DNA of 64,000 nt from UBA8941 sp963780545 (GTDB taxonomy: Archaea > Thermoproteota > Bathyarchaeia > TCS64): assembly GCA_963780545.1 (NCBI GenBank), contig CAWACK010000008.1:310001-374000 (forward strand), written 5' to 3'. The position numbers and the translations under genes were made by a program. Numbering within the stretch: position 1 is the stretch's first letter; each line of letters starts with the position of its first letter. Below, piece after piece: positions 8,136 to 17,957 of the stretch. Below the pieces are notes generated by a model. That model was not told the origin of the DNA and made no database searches. It saw nothing but the letters and a program-made list of their open reading frames with translations.

Positions 8136-9368
8136 TTATTCTTTAACTTGTTTGCTTCTCTCTCGGACCAAGGCAAAACCTATTACCGAAGTCAATGCTG
8201 AGGCTGTTAGGAACCACCAACCCCAAGTGTACGAACCGGTAGCGTCAACGATAAAGCCGAAAATTGGTGGACCAAAAATGTTTCCCAATAACCCAATCAT
8301 GTTGGTGTAACCGACCGCTATCCCCGCGTACTCAGGCCCTGTAAACTCCGCCACTAACACAAAGTTCAATCCCCCCCAACCTAACGCTGAGAACCCGAAG
8401 ATAGCAAAAACTACAGAAAGCACTATGTAAGGCGTACTGGATGATATAATCTGCATCAATATCGAGAAGAAAAACGACAATATAGCGACGAGCAGTAGAG
8501 GCTTCCTTCTACTGCCTCCAAATATCCTGTCACTCATTATGCCTAAAACAGGTTTACCTACGCCTCCACCAGCATTAACTATTGCTAACAAGCTGGCTGC
8601 GACCACGACTGAGATACCCACGATATCTCTAAGATAGATGACGAGGTAGGTTGTCATAGCGAACTGAACGATCATCAACCCAACGCAACTGACGCTGATC
8701 AGCAGAATGTTCTTGTCGAGCATCATCTTCAAAGCACCTCTTCTATTGGGTCGGGAGGTCGGCTTTGCTACTACATCTGTGAGAGTTTGTGGAGGTTCCC
8801 TGTAGAGAGTGTAAGCTAGAACGGAGATAACGATAGTAACTATGCCAATAGCTACAAAACCCATCCTCCAGCCATAAAGAATCGAGACCGTCGGAAGCGT
8901 TGCTGCTGTAATTATTCCTCCAACATTTACGGCGGTCTGGTTAATTCCAATCGTTGTGCCTCGCTCCTTTACTGGGAACCATGAGAGGAGTGCTTTAGTG
9001 GAGACAGTTGGGAAGGCTCCACAACCGAAACCAGCTATTAGAAGTAGAACGAGGGCAGTGGGCAGGTTTGTAACGAAGTACATCCCAAGGACAAGGATGC
9101 CAGCAATGGATGTACCGATAAGGATCATCTTTCTTACTCCGAGGTCATCTACTAGCCAGCCAGCCGGGATCTGTGCTACTGTATAGCCTGCTGCTACTGC
9201 TGATGCGAGGAGTCCAAGGTCAAATTTTGAGAGGTTAAGGTCCGACATAATGAAGGTGGAGAGAGCAGGAATCGCATTTCTGATTAAATATACACTCATG
9301 TAGGTGAGCCATGTGACTCCAAGTACGACCCAACGGTAACGCTTTACATTATTGATAACATCGGTCAA
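8136..9368 (-). CDS. MFS transporter, anion:cation symporter-like
   Basis: A 410-residue protein with twelve predicted membrane helices. The loop between helices 2 and 3 reads GWLVDDLGVRKMILIG, the MFS signature A motif, and the N-terminus YMSVYLIRNAIPALS resembles organic-anion (hexuronate, phthalate, oxalate/formate) carriers. Its substrate is probably a carboxylate. It is divergent from the FilR1-type regulator at 9527, with a 158-base shared spacer, which suggests local control. Confidence 0.87.
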   Translation of the reverse strand: MTDVINNVKRYRWVVLGVTWLTYMSVYLIRNAIPALSTFIMSDLNLSKFDLGLLASAVAAGYTVAQIPAGWLVDDLGVRKMILIGTSIAGILVLGMYFVTNLPTALVLLLIAGFGCGAFPTVSTKALLSWFPVKERGTTIGINQTAVNVGGIITAATLPTVSILYGWRMGFVAIGIVTIVISVLAYTLYREPPQTLTDVVAKPTSRPNRRGALKMMLDKNILLISVSCVGLMIVQFAMTTYLVIYLRDIVGISVVVAASLLAIVNAGGGVGKPVLGIMSDRIFGGSRRKPLLLVAILSFFFSILMQIISSSTPYIVLSVVFAIFGFSALGWGGLNFVLVAEFTGPEYAGIAVGYTNMIGLLGNIFGPPIFGFIVDATGSYTWGWWFLTASALTSVIGFALVRERSKQVKE

Positions 9369-9526
9369 TTTTGATCCTATCTACGATGCGCAGTCATGGT
9401 CGCTAATTACTTTTATCTGATCTGAATGTTTGTGCAAATACATTCTTATGTTTTTTTAAACAATGGTGTATCAGGCGCCAAAGCTTATTTGGGGTTGCTA
9501 AAGTAACCATATGCCAGTAATGCACT

Positions 9527-10291
9527 TTGGAGAAACCCGCTAACACCGAGGATAAAGCCAATGAACTATTTTTCCTACTTTCAAGCATAGACAGAGATCA
9601 TATCCTCATGGAGTTGCAAAAGGAGAATCTTAGAACTAATGAACTATGTAAGAGGTTGGGCATGACCTCGACCGAGGTAATCCGCCAGCTACATAGACTT
9701 AATGATGGCGGTCTCCTCGAAAAGAAGTCCGATGGGAAGTACAGCTTGACGAACTACGCGCAACTCGTACTTGAGACCTCCATCAACCTAAAATTCATCT
9801 CAAAGTTTAGAGAGTATTTCAGGGATATTGATACTTCACTCCTTCCTCCTGAATTCCGTGCACGATTGGGGGAACTATCCGGTGCCACACTTTTGAAGAC
9901 GACGATAGACACCATGAACACATCTGCTAGCATGTTCAAGAGCGCCGAAGAGAAGATAGACGTGACAGCCATGGGTTTCGAGATCCTCCTCGACATAACC
10001 ATGCAGAGACTTCTTGAGGGAGTTAAGGTCAGATGGTTGACGCAGGATAGCCTTCTACCTAAGATTAGAGTGATTCTTCAAAATTATGAGAAGCTCCCTG
10101 AAGTGAGATCGATCCCAAGCGTCGTAGGACACGTTACCCTCAATGAAAAAACCGCGAAGTTAATCCTTCGGCGAATCGACGGAACAATAAATTATAATTA
10201 TTCGCTCCTTGGTGAGGACCCCTCCTTTTTGAAGTGGGCTGGGGATCTTTTCGAGCATGAGTGGCGGAACGCGAAACCTTGGACAGGATAA
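9527..10291 (+). CDS. FilR1-type transcriptional regulator (DUF1724)
   Basis: A 254-residue protein with an N-terminal winged helix (residues about 15-65, LCKRLGMTSTEVIRQLHRL) and a C-terminal domain matching the former DUF1724 of FilR1, a methanogenesis regulator from Methanothrix. The sensor domain ends with a phospholipase-D-like VRWLTQD...NYNYSLLGEDPSF region. TTG at 9527 is the only start that keeps the family N-terminus. It is divergent from the MFS gene and is a candidate controller of it. Confidence 0.83.
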   Translation: MEKPANTEDKANELFFLLSSIDRDHILMELQKENLRTNELCKRLGMTSTEVIRQLHRLNDGGLLEKKSDGKYSLTNYAQLVLETSINLKFISKFREYFRDIDTSLLPPEFRARLGELSGATLLKTTIDTMNTSASMFKSAEEKIDVTAMGFEILLDITMQRLLEGVKVRWLTQDSLLPKIRVILQNYEKLPEVRSIPSVVGHVTLNEKTAKLILRRIDGTINYNYSLLGEDPSFLKWAGDLFEHEWRNAKPWTG

Positions 10292-10316
10292 TTCGAGGAC
10301 ATTAATTCTGTTTGTT

Positions 10317-10333
10317 TATGTTTGTTTGTTGAG
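10317..10333. repeat. second 17-nt TGTTTGTT copy
   Basis: Identical to 8047-8063. It begins a low-complexity spacer (10310-10400) with GAGAG and G-rich runs, between the FilR1-type gene and the CG tract at 10483. No gene is visible in 10292-10593. Confidence 0.7.
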
Positions 10334-10482
10334 AGATGTTGAGAGAGTGGGGGAGGGGGGAGAGTAAAGGAGTAGTTGGTGTTAGTTAGTCGTGAGCGTA
10401 AAAAGACAGGTTTGGAGCCATAATTTTATCCTTCTCTCTCTTATTTACATATATATCCTGCTTTCCCCATCATATATCACAT

Positions 10483-10491
10483 CGCGCGCGC
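10483..10491. repeat. alternating CG tract (9 nt)
   Basis: CGCGCGCGC followed by the palindrome CACGTG, in the spacer upstream of the DUF3303-like gene and downstream of a TATATAT run. Confidence 0.8.
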
Positions 10492-10593
10492 ACGTGCTAG
10501 TGTGACAAAGTTCTAAATATGATGAACTTTTAAATTAAATCAGGTACAGCTTTCCATTCTTGTTGTACCTTCCAGAAAAGAGGTGTGAAAAAA

Positions 10594-10890
10594 ATGAAGT
10601 ATGTTTGGCACTGGGAGTGGAGCATGGAGGATTTTGATAGGGAACAGGAACTCAGTGACAGGTTCGCCAAGGCTTTGCAGGAAAACCCTAGTCAATTCCC
10701 AAAAATGCTTACGAACACGTTGTACACTGGTAGAGGCAAAGGTTTCAGGGTGATTGATGTGGATAATGAGGAGCAGCTTGCTAACCTTGTGGCATTTTGG
10801 TGGCCTACTGAGGACTGGTGGTTAGAGGCGGTTATTGATGGTCAAGGAGGAGCGATGCAGAAAGCTGTTACAAGATTCCCGTTAAAATAA
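10594..10890 (+). CDS. DUF3303-like small protein
   Basis: A 98-residue alpha/beta protein beginning MKYVWHWEWSMEDFDRE and ending with a WWPTEDWWLEA tryptophan-rich stretch. The layout, with an initial strand followed by helices and an ACT-like fold, resembles DUF3303 proteins of archaea and bacteria, whose function is unknown. GAGGTG (10580-10585) sits 8 bases before the ATG at 10594, so that start is chosen over GTG 10585. The gene is alone between CG tracts at 10483 and 10998. Confidence 0.65.
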   Translation: MKYVWHWEWSMEDFDREQELSDRFAKALQENPSQFPKMLTNTLYTGRGKGFRVIDVDNEEQLANLVAFWWPTEDWWLEAVIDGQGGAMQKAVTRFPLK

Positions 10891-10997
10891 AAATGCATGA
10901 ATACACCGACACTAAATAACATTTTTTTTACTTTTATCGCGTGCTAGCCTAACGGCATTGATCTTTGAGCATCAGCTCATATCATCATTCGGGGTAA

Positions 10998-11189
10998 GCG
11001 CGCGCGGAAGATGCTCGCCAGATCCTCGCGGAGCTTGAGCTCTTCGAGAAAATAGTCGAAGTCAAGAGGACCAGAAATGGGGAGCATCAGACCCTCGAGA
11101 CCCTCATCAACGAGGAGACACAGTTGTTCGCCAAATATCTGAAGGGAGAAAATAAGACTTGGATTCCGAGAGTTCCGGGGATACTCTGA
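10998..11189 (+). pseudogene. 5'-less gene remnant starting at a CG tract
   Basis: TAA (10995-10997) is followed immediately by GCGCGCGCG (10998-11006) and then 61 sense codons without any ATG, GTG or TTG near the front. They read AEDARQILAELELFEKIVE, then LINEETQLFAKYLKGENK and end IPRVPGIL-stop. The helical, charged character and the match of ETQLFAKYL(K/R)GE(N/R)KTW to a second remnant at 28815-28931 show these are real protein ends. No family is recognised. The 5' part appears to be lost at the CG tract. Confidence 0.65.
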
Positions 11190-11259
11190 ATACACACAGT
11201 TTCATCCTCCCACATGCCCTCTAAGATTATACGCCTCTAAATTATTCCGAGATTCCGAT

Positions 11260-11265
11260 CGCGCG
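11260..11265. repeat. short CG tract (6 nt)
   Basis: CGCGCG in the spacer just downstream of the sugar-kinase cluster; the tract at 14580 lies on the other side of the same cluster. Confidence 0.5.
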
Positions 11266-11314
11266 TGTTGAGATCAATTCTTCTCAACAAACACCCTCTT
11301 GGCACACCCTTAGT

Positions 11315-12405
11315 TCAATCACGCGAGGCAAAAGGCGGCGTCGTGCTATCGATGACTTCTTGGCGAGCCCGGATTTCTTCGGGGGACGCCGTGCCTGTCG
11401 TGCCTAGCTTCTTGAGAATAACCTCTGAAGCGCGGTTTCCGACTGCTGCAGCTTCAAATTGTTCTGCCCCCGTGACCAATGCACACGCAAAAGCCGACAA
11501 GAACGAGTCTCCAGCGCCCACGGGATCGATGGGAGGGGATACTTCATACGCGGGCACGTGGTAAGCGAGGGCATCACTCTCCGTATTGCAAATGACACAT
11601 CCTCGAGGACCCAACGTCAAGATCACGGTTGCACTATTTTTCACGGCGAGGGCGCGTCCCACGTCAATCATCTCGGCATACGTCGTGCCCTTCGGATAGG
11701 GCTGGTTATACACAGTGCGATATCCCTCGATTTCGTTCAGTTTCAAGTACATGTTCGAGTACCGGGCAATGCGATCCCGGCTATCCACAACCACCCGTAA
11801 GCCCCCTTTGGCGAGCTTCACGATCTTTTCGGCCACCTTGGGAGTAATGCAACCAGATTGCAGTTGATCCGACACGCACAAGATGTCGATGTCCTTGGCG
11901 ACTTCTTCCAAGGCGGCTATGAGTTGCTCTTCTTCCGTATCATTGGGGAGGTCATAATTGGCGAAGTCTAACCGGGGATCCTCATACTCCACGTCGGAAA
12001 TACCCTTGCGCAGGAGCTTGCAATAAGCCGGAGTCCAGCGGGTTTCACTGGTCACGATCCCGGTCATGTCCACGTTGCGCTTCTTGAGTTCTCGGTTCAT
12101 GAGTTCTCCCCGCCAGTCTTCGGCCTATGATCCCGATGACATGCACTTTGGCGGGACGCAAGTCCACCAAGTTGGCCAAGACATTTCCTCCTCCCCGGGT
12201 GACATCCATTCCTTCACGATGGGCAGTGGAAAATGGGGAGTCTCGCGGGACAGTTCGCTTTTGGTCATGTCGGCGCGCCAGTGAGATATCCAAGCACAAG
12301 TCGCCAATGATGCCCACCTTGATCGGCCCCGATGGCATTCAAGATTTCCCCGAGCCGGTCCATCGTCAAGCCCGGGAATAATTTGACATTATCTGGTTCG
12401 CTCAT
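11315..12405 (-). CDS. PfkB-family (HldE-like) sugar kinase, frame-broken
   Basis: An ATG at 12405 opens MSEPDNVKLFPGL. Overlapping frames then give IKVGIIGDLCLDI (PfkB N-terminus), GGGNVLANLVDL (sugar site) and VHVIGIIG. The intact C-terminal frame (12100-11315) holds the ATP and catalytic site DPVGAGDSF and the VVDSRDR region seen in heptose-7-phosphate kinases. At least four single-base breaks lie between 12330 and 12100, one in a G-run. The merged length is about 360 residues. Neighbours are a HAD phosphatase and a deoxyhypusine synthase-like protein on the same strand. The heptose substrate is an inference from the RfaE/HldE-like VDSRDR and DPVGAGD motifs. Confidence 0.75.
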
Positions 12406-12417
12406 AATATCTCTCTC

Positions 12418-12487
12418 CGTGTTTGTTTGTTGTTTGTTGCTTGTTTATTGCTTGTTAATTGTTTGTTGGTTGTATGTTGGTTGCTGC
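12418..12487. repeat. TTGTT simple-sequence array
   Basis: About 70 bases made of TTGTTTG, TTGCTTG and TTGGTTG units between the kinase start and the DHS-like gene stop. On the coding (minus) strand it is CAA/CAAG-rich and should be unstructured. It contains the same TGTTTGTT core as the elements at 8047 and 10317. Confidence 0.8.
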
Positions 12488-12523
12488 ATTTCCTCAGGGT
12501 TAACGAGACGGATTTCGTTTCGC

Positions 12524-13550
12524 TTATTCCGCTTGTTCCATCTTGATCAGGACCCGTGCATAGAGATTTGGGATGGTCTGCTTGTGATGCCCGACAAAGT
12601 GCCACCCGCGATGGCTTTGTTGCGTTGGACGGTTCACAATGTTCTTGCGGGGCCGATAATAGTAATGGGGATCCTCATAGTCGATTTTTACACGGTAGTC
12701 CCCCAAGTCCAGCAAGTCAAAGTTCGCAGTCGTGATATCAAAGGTGGGGAAGCCCAAGTTACGGGAAATGGACAGCGCCTTCAAGAAGACTTCCGGGCCC
12801 AAGACCGCGGATCCAAAATTGAGAAAGACTCCTTGATCCATCTGGGCTATGGTATAGCAGAACTTGTGAAAATCGATGCCCGAGCACTTGCCAATGACAC
12901 TAAAGTCCACGATTGGGTGCTGGTGAATGATATCCGTGCCCAGGGCGATGTGATAGGTCGCCGGCACGCCCGCCTTGTAGCATTGATAGAACACGCAGTC
13001 GTCCTTGTTCGGGAATCGGTCCGGATTTTCATCCACATACACCGCGAGGGCTTCACCATATCCAAAGTCCCGCGCCGCGCCTTGTTGGAGCGCTTCATTC
13101 ATCCACCGACCCGTCTCTTCCCACATGCCAAAGGATCCATCTTCGATAGCAGTGGGCACATCCTCCGAAGTCCCTCCATTGTATGCCAATTCGAAGTCGT
13201 GAATGCTGCCAGCCCCATTGCCCGCGATGTGGGTCACGATGCCCTTCTTGACCAGTTCGATGAGATAGCGCGACAGCCCATCCTTGATGACATGGGCGCC
13301 TTGGAACCAGATCACGGGGTGTTTTCCGCGGCGGGCAGCCACGATGCAATCAATCAACGTGTCAAAATCAGGGGCATCCCATTCGGGCACCGGGATCCTC
13401 GCCGGGGCGAGTCATGTTCTCGAGCGTGACCAAGTTATAGCGGTCCTTGACCGAATATTGCTTGATGTTTTCAAAGTCCAGCTGACCGGGAACCTTGACA
13501 TTGCTCGCTAGCAAGTCATTGACATTATCCGCATTTGCATATTCTACCAT
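12524..13550 (-). CDS. deoxyhypusine synthase-like family protein, frame-broken
   Basis: The N-terminal frame from ATG 13550 begins MVEYANADNVNDLL and a single-base shift near 13385-13395 joins it to VPEWDAPDFDTLIDC. The body contains GAHVIKDGLSRYLIELVKKG and HIAGNGAGSIHDFELA, matching the NAD-binding core of deoxyhypusine synthase, and later TSEDV...EDGSFGMWEET. The merged length is about 340 residues. True DHS uses a lysine near the C-terminus to hold the aminobutyl group; I do not see that motif, so an NAD-linked enzyme acting on another substrate is likely. It lies between a HAD phosphatase and a sugar kinase on the same strand. Confidence 0.75.
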
Positions 13551-13568
13551 TTACATTCCCTCTTCCGC

Positions 13569-14399
13569 TTACGTTGAGCTTGCACTGGCTTCTCCCTCGA
13601 GCCCCAGCCACGCCAGGATTTCTGGGAGGTCTGAAAAGTCGGAAATCAACGCATGTGCGCCTGCTTTCACGAGACGGGCGCGCTTGGCATCGTTCCACCC
13701 ACTCAATTGGACTTCATCACTGGCCACACCTAGCGTACATGCGCCTAACTCGCGACCTAACCCGATTTCCACCTTGCCATCGCCGATGACAACCAGCTCA
13801 AGCCCAGCCAAATGCTTTTCCGAGATCAATTCGCGCATGACCTTTTCCTTTGAACAGCTCACTTTTCCTTCGGGGGCACCCGCGATTTCCGTGAAATAAT
13901 CTGTGAGCCCCAAGGCAGCGACTTCCTTGACCACGTCCACATGATCCGTGCCGCTGGCCACGTAGATATCTATGTTGTGCGCCTTGAGCACTTGGAGAAA
14001 CGCCTCGCTCCCTTGCATCATGTAATCTTGGGGGGTATTTTCCCCGCTGATAATGGTATCCTTGCGGACCGCAACCAGTTCCAAGATCCGTCGATTGTAT
14101 TCCGCCTTGTACAACCACGGGTCATCTTCAACGTTGTCGTTGCGCCCGTATTCCTTGACCTTCTCTGCAAGCCATTGCATCTGATAGATGGTCTGGATGC
14201 CTGTCGACTGATCGATGTATTCCTTGACCATCTGGATGAGTTCTGGTTCGGGTTCCACGGGGCCGGAGATCGTTTCTACCATGAGGGGTTCCATGATGCT
14301 TTCCCAGCCCTGACGGATGGTGGAGATAGTGCCATCAAAATCAAAGAGCGCCACCTTAAGCGGGGGGCGGTCCGAAGGTAATTCTTCCAAGATTTCCAT
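13569..14399 (-). CDS. HAD-superfamily phosphatase
   Basis: A 276-residue protein with motif I DFDGT (the two catalytic aspartates), motif II VASGTD, a conserved lysine region (KEKVMRELI) and motif III VIGDGKVEIGLG. A helical cap lies between motifs I and II. It is first in a three-gene minus-strand cluster with the DHS-like protein and PfkB kinase, suggesting a pathway that makes or clears a sugar phosphate. Unlike its partners, it shows no frame break. Confidence 0.85.
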   Translation of the reverse strand: MEILEELPSDRPPLKVALFDFDGTISTIRQGWESIMEPLMVETISGPVEPEPELIQMVKEYIDQSTGIQTIYQMQWLAEKVKEYGRNDNVEDDPWLYKAEYNRRILELVAVRKDTIISGENTPQDYMMQGSEAFLQVLKAHNIDIYVASGTDHVDVVKEVAALGLTDYFTEIAGAPEGKVSCSKEKVMRELISEKHLAGLELVVIGDGKVEIGLGRELGACTLGVASDEVQLSGWNDAKRARLVKAGAHALISDFSDLPEILAWLGLEGEASASST

Positions 14400-14579
14400 G
14401 TTAATCCTTCTTTATACAAGTGAATACACGCGAAACTTTAGGACTTTAGGCATTGCATCGGGGAGTATCGCCATGATCTCCTTATTCCTTATCCTATTCC
14501 TTATTCTTTATTCCATATTCCTCGAAGAATTCCGCTTCTATCATCGCACAGAGGGCGTGATAAATGGGGAGATGCGCTT

Positions 14580-14765
14580 CGCGCGCGCGCTGAACACCTC
14601 GGGGTGAGCAGACAGACGATCGGCGCACACCTCGGCCAGGCAATGAAGCACCAAGGCGTGTATATTCTACTGGTCGAGATGGGATATACAGATCACCAGG
14701 TACCACGATGGTTCAAACGTCCTAGGCAAGCTATCATAAATGCAGTCGAACGACCAAAGTATTAA
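14580..14765 (+). pseudogene. CG tract (11 nt) and HTH-containing remnant
   Basis: CGCGCGCGCGC (14580-14590) is the longest CG tract in the window. It is in phase with an ORF reading LRARAEHLGVSRQTIGAHLG, a clear helix-turn-helix, then MKHQGVYILLVEMGYTDHQ and a basic tail ending at TAA 14763. The frame is open upstream of the tract for over 60 bases but has no obvious start, so this is a regulator or plasmid/virus-like protein that has lost its beginning. Confidence 0.5.
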
Positions 14766-14768
14766 ACA

Positions 14769-15252
14769 GTGGGAGTCAACGAGCCCACAGCAACGGGGAA
14801 TGCTACACCAGCGGATAATATTCCACTAGGTGGCGTAGTCATCCCCTTCAACTACAGGTTCGAGCGTGCTGAAGATATACACCCCACAGCGACGATACAT
14901 TACCTGAAAGAAAACGAGGACCCCTGGGAGACTCTAGAGAATAGATTTCCATCGAGAGACCAGAAACCTCTGCCTCCAACCCCTGAGGAGCTGAAGCAAC
15001 AGAGGAGAATAAAAGAGGAAGAGAAGAGGCTAAGAAAAAGCGGGAGAAGGAGGAGTCGGAGTACTGGGACTCTGTGATACGCGCCTTGGTGTTTAAGGCC
15101 TCTTGGGATACATCGATGGAAATAATCAATCGAGGCTAGAAACCGTAAGATTAGGAAATTTCTAGAAGAGTTCCCTCGTAAAGGATAGGGAAGCAATATC
15201 TCCACCACCCCCAAAGGAGACCCCCAAACCCACTGTCGTCGCCGAGAGCTAA
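14769..15252 (+). pseudogene. degenerate hypothetical gene, several frame breaks
   Basis: Starting at a possible GTG (14775 region) the frame encodes a proline- and charge-rich protein (NRFPSRDQKPLPPTPEELKQ, then a lysine/glutamate helix). Changes of frame near 15030, 15120 and 15175 restore sense: KEESEYWDSVIRALVFKASW, EARNRKIRKFLEEFPRK and finally SPPPPKETPKPTVVAES before TAA. Total about 160 residues. The pieces have consistent coiled-coil/proline-rich character. No family recognised; it may belong with the neighbouring HTH remnant and the small gene at 15272 as a decayed mobile element. Confidence 0.4.
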
Positions 15253-15271
15253 ACCTTGGACTCCTGTTAGT

Positions 15272-15481
15272 ATGATACCTAAGATTGACTTTAACGAGTT
15301 TCAGGAGGCCGAGAGGCAGGCTAAGAGGGACCGTCTCGATTCGGTTAAAATTATCGCCAGTTTTAGGCGCGATAAGAAGCTCGCGGAGAAGAAGGCATGG
15401 AACGCGAAACTCGACAAAATCTATGATGATTTTATGAAGAATACAGGCATGGACAAAGACGCTTTCCAGGTTAGGAAATAG
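15272..15481 (+). CDS. small charged hypothetical protein
   Basis: A 69-residue helical protein starting MIPKIDFNEFQEAERQAKRD with alternating lysine and aspartate, ending KDAFQVRK. No family recognised. It follows the degenerate gene by 20 bases on the same strand. Composition suggests a soluble helical hairpin or coiled coil. Confidence 0.45.
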   Translation: MIPKIDFNEFQEAERQAKRDRLDSVKIIASFRRDKKLAEKKAWNAKLDKIYDDFMKNTGMDKDAFQVRK

Positions 15482-15605
15482 CGCCTAACTAAGTGATTCG
15501 CGTTGTTAACAAGTCGAAATTCCCCTGTTACTAGAAAGCGTGCTAGATGGAGTTCAATACTAAAGACCTAAAGGAGTCGAAATGATATAAAAACAAGTGA
15601 TTTGA

Positions 15606-17482
15606 ATGGCTGGAGATTGGCTAGTTTGGCTAGTTGTAGGCATAGCAGCATTAATATTATTATGGCTAACGCTGGGAGGGCTGTCTCTAGTTGGAGCAAA
15701 TCAAGTGGGCATTCTCACCAAGAAGATGCTTGGTAAGAAGTTGCCACAAGGCCGAATCATTGCCCGCTCCGGAGAGGTGGGTGTTCAAGCTGATACGCTT
15801 CTCCCGGGACTCTACTATCGATTCCCATTTATTTGGAGCATCAAAAAGATACCAAATACCGTTATAGCTGAAAATAGGATAGGCACCGTCAGCGCCGTCG
15901 ATGGTGTTCCTATGCCTCCAGGGAGATTACTTGGAGACGTTGTCGAGTGTAACTCTTTCCAGGACGCTAAGGCTTTTCTCGATAATGGAGGGATGAAGGG
16001 GCCACAGGTGCAGATACTTACGGCCGGGCGTCTACCGCATAAACAAATACGTATTCGAAGTCACTGAAAGGAACGTCATCGAAGTTCCCAAAGAAAACAT
16101 TGGCATCGTGATAGCTAACGACGGCATCCCATTAATGTCTAATAGGATAATTGCCCCGGAACCCGAAGTAGATCATAAACACTTCCAGGATGGCCAGGCC
16201 TTCATTAACGGCAAGGGTTATAGGGGTCCCCAGCTAGAAACGCTTCAGCCAGGAAGATACTACATTAACCCACTGTTATTTGAGGTCGCTAACTATCCAT
16301 TAGCCACAATTCCTCCGGGCTACGTTGCGGTAATAATCTCCAGCGTCGGTGAAGAACTAGAAAGTTCAATGAGGGCTCCAATAATAAATGTTCCCGCTAC
16401 CTTTAATGGTACCCTAAATGAAAGTCAAGTACCTCTTATAACCGATAAAAAGCAAAGAGGCATCCTAAAGGATCCAGTGGCGCCAGGGAAATATAACTTG
16501 AATACAATTGCATACAAGGTAGAGCTAGTTCCCACAAGTGCAGTTACAATAGATTGGGCTTCTTCAGATAGTGCAAGAGCAGCTGAAACATTCACACAAT
16601 CTTCAAAACGAAGCCGAAACTCACAGAGTAGCTGAGTTCTTTAATTTCAGTCAGCTCAAGGTCACGTCCAAGGATGGGTTCCAGTTAGAGGTGGATGTAC
16701 GTCTAATTATTAGGATACCTCCAGAGGATGCGCCTTACATCATCGCCAGGTTTGGTACAGTCCAGAATCTAATCGAGCAGGTAGCTCACCCATTGATTGA
16801 CAGCTCATTCAGGAACGAGGCCGGAAAGGAAGAAGCACTTCAGTTCGTTCACAGTCGCTCAGAGTTACAGGCAAACGCATTATCGAAGGCCGCCGACGAA
16901 TTCAAGAAATACCACGTAGAAGTTCAGGGCTTACTCATCGCCTACATTGCCGTCGACCCCACACTACTACAAACTCAGACAGCTAAACAAATAGCAATAC
17001 AACAGCAACTTCAATACCAAGAAGAAGCCAAGGCCCAGGCTCAGCAAATTGCGGTTCAGGAGCAGAGCGCAAGAGCCCAAAAGCAGAAGGATGTCATAGC
17101 AGCCAAGTTAACCATCGACATCAACCAAGACCTAGCCACTGCTGCCATCAAGCAGGCTGAAGGTGTTCGTGAGTCCACCAAGATAGTTGCAGAGGGTAAC
17201 GCCTACCAGATAAAACAGACTGGTCAAGCTCAGGCTGAGGCGTACGAGGCTCAGGTCAAGGTGCTTGGGCAGAGCAATGTTGCTTTAGTGAAGGTAATCG
17301 ATGAGGTCTCCACCGGTAAGGTGCAGATAACGCCCAATATACTAGTGACAGGCGGTGACTCACAGGGCAGTCTTTTCAACGCTTTCATAGCTAATCTTTT
17401 AGATAAGCAAGCTACATCTTCTGCCACCACTAAGATGGAAGAAGATAAGAAGGCTGCTGAAACTGCTAAGCCAATGTCATAG
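15606..17482 (+). CDS. SPFH/Band 7 (flotillin-like) protein, frame-broken
   Basis: An N-terminal membrane helix (residues about 6-30, VWLVVGIAALILLWLTLGG) precedes repeats of the kind PGLYYRFP and PGRYYINP, then the SPFH core (LKVTSKDGFQLEVDVRLIIR) and a long alanine/glutamine coiled coil (EEAKAQAQQIAVQEQ), ending with a short tail. Three frames are needed: breaks lie near 16025 and 16575-16625, both plus one. The merged length is about 625 residues. Flotillin-like proteins scaffold membrane microdomains, with the coiled coil outside the membrane. It is followed within 10 bases by a small membrane protein gene, probably co-transcribed. Confidence 0.85.
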
Positions 17483-17491
17483 GTGAGTTGA

Positions 17492-17788
17492 ATGAGGCGC
17501 GGAGTCGTTCCTATTATTGCTATAGTCTTCCTCGTCATAGTAATAATTGCTGGTTTATTCATAATTTTCCATCATGATAATCCAACTTACTTAACTGCTA
17601 AGGTGGATGGTTTCAATTACGATTCTTATCACGATGTTACTACAATATACTTTGCTGGTCAATCCATGATCTTCCGTGGAAACTATACATTTGAACTAGG
17701 TAAGACCTATACAATTGAATACTATTCATACATATGGGATTACTTTAGCGGATGGAAAACCATTGTGAAAGTAACAGAAGCTGGTTAA
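17492..17788 (+). CDS. small membrane-anchored protein
   Basis: A 98-residue protein with one N-terminal membrane helix (residues about 6-26, VVPIIAIVFLVIVIIAGLF) and a strand-rich outer domain with many aromatic residues (SYHDVTTIYFAG, YYSYIWDYF). The start lies 9 bases after the SPFH stop, with GGTGAG just before the ATG, so the two are probably one operon. NfeD-like partners often accompany SPFH proteins and carry an OB fold; this one is smaller, so the link is only suggestive. Confidence 0.6.
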   Translation: MRRGVVPIIAIVFLVIVIIAGLFIIFHHDNPTYLTAKVDGFNYDSYHDVTTIYFAGQSMIFRGNYTFELGKTYTIEYYSYIWDYFSGWKTIVKVTEAG

Positions 17789-17957
17789 AACGTCATAATC
17801 ATTACTAATCATCCGATCATTTTACCTGGATAATTAATCAAATCTCTCGTCCCCTCAGACTGGCGATGTGCACACACGAAAGTAATCGAAACCAAGCTCC
17901 ACTAACGTGCGCATAGATAGTTAATGTTTAAATCTTCTAATAATAAGGGTTTTTTTG

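Noticed and set aside
12524..13550. True deoxyhypusine synthase
   Set aside because: The NAD-binding core matches, but the late lysine motif that carries the aminobutyl group is not visible and the neighbours are sugar-phosphate enzymes.
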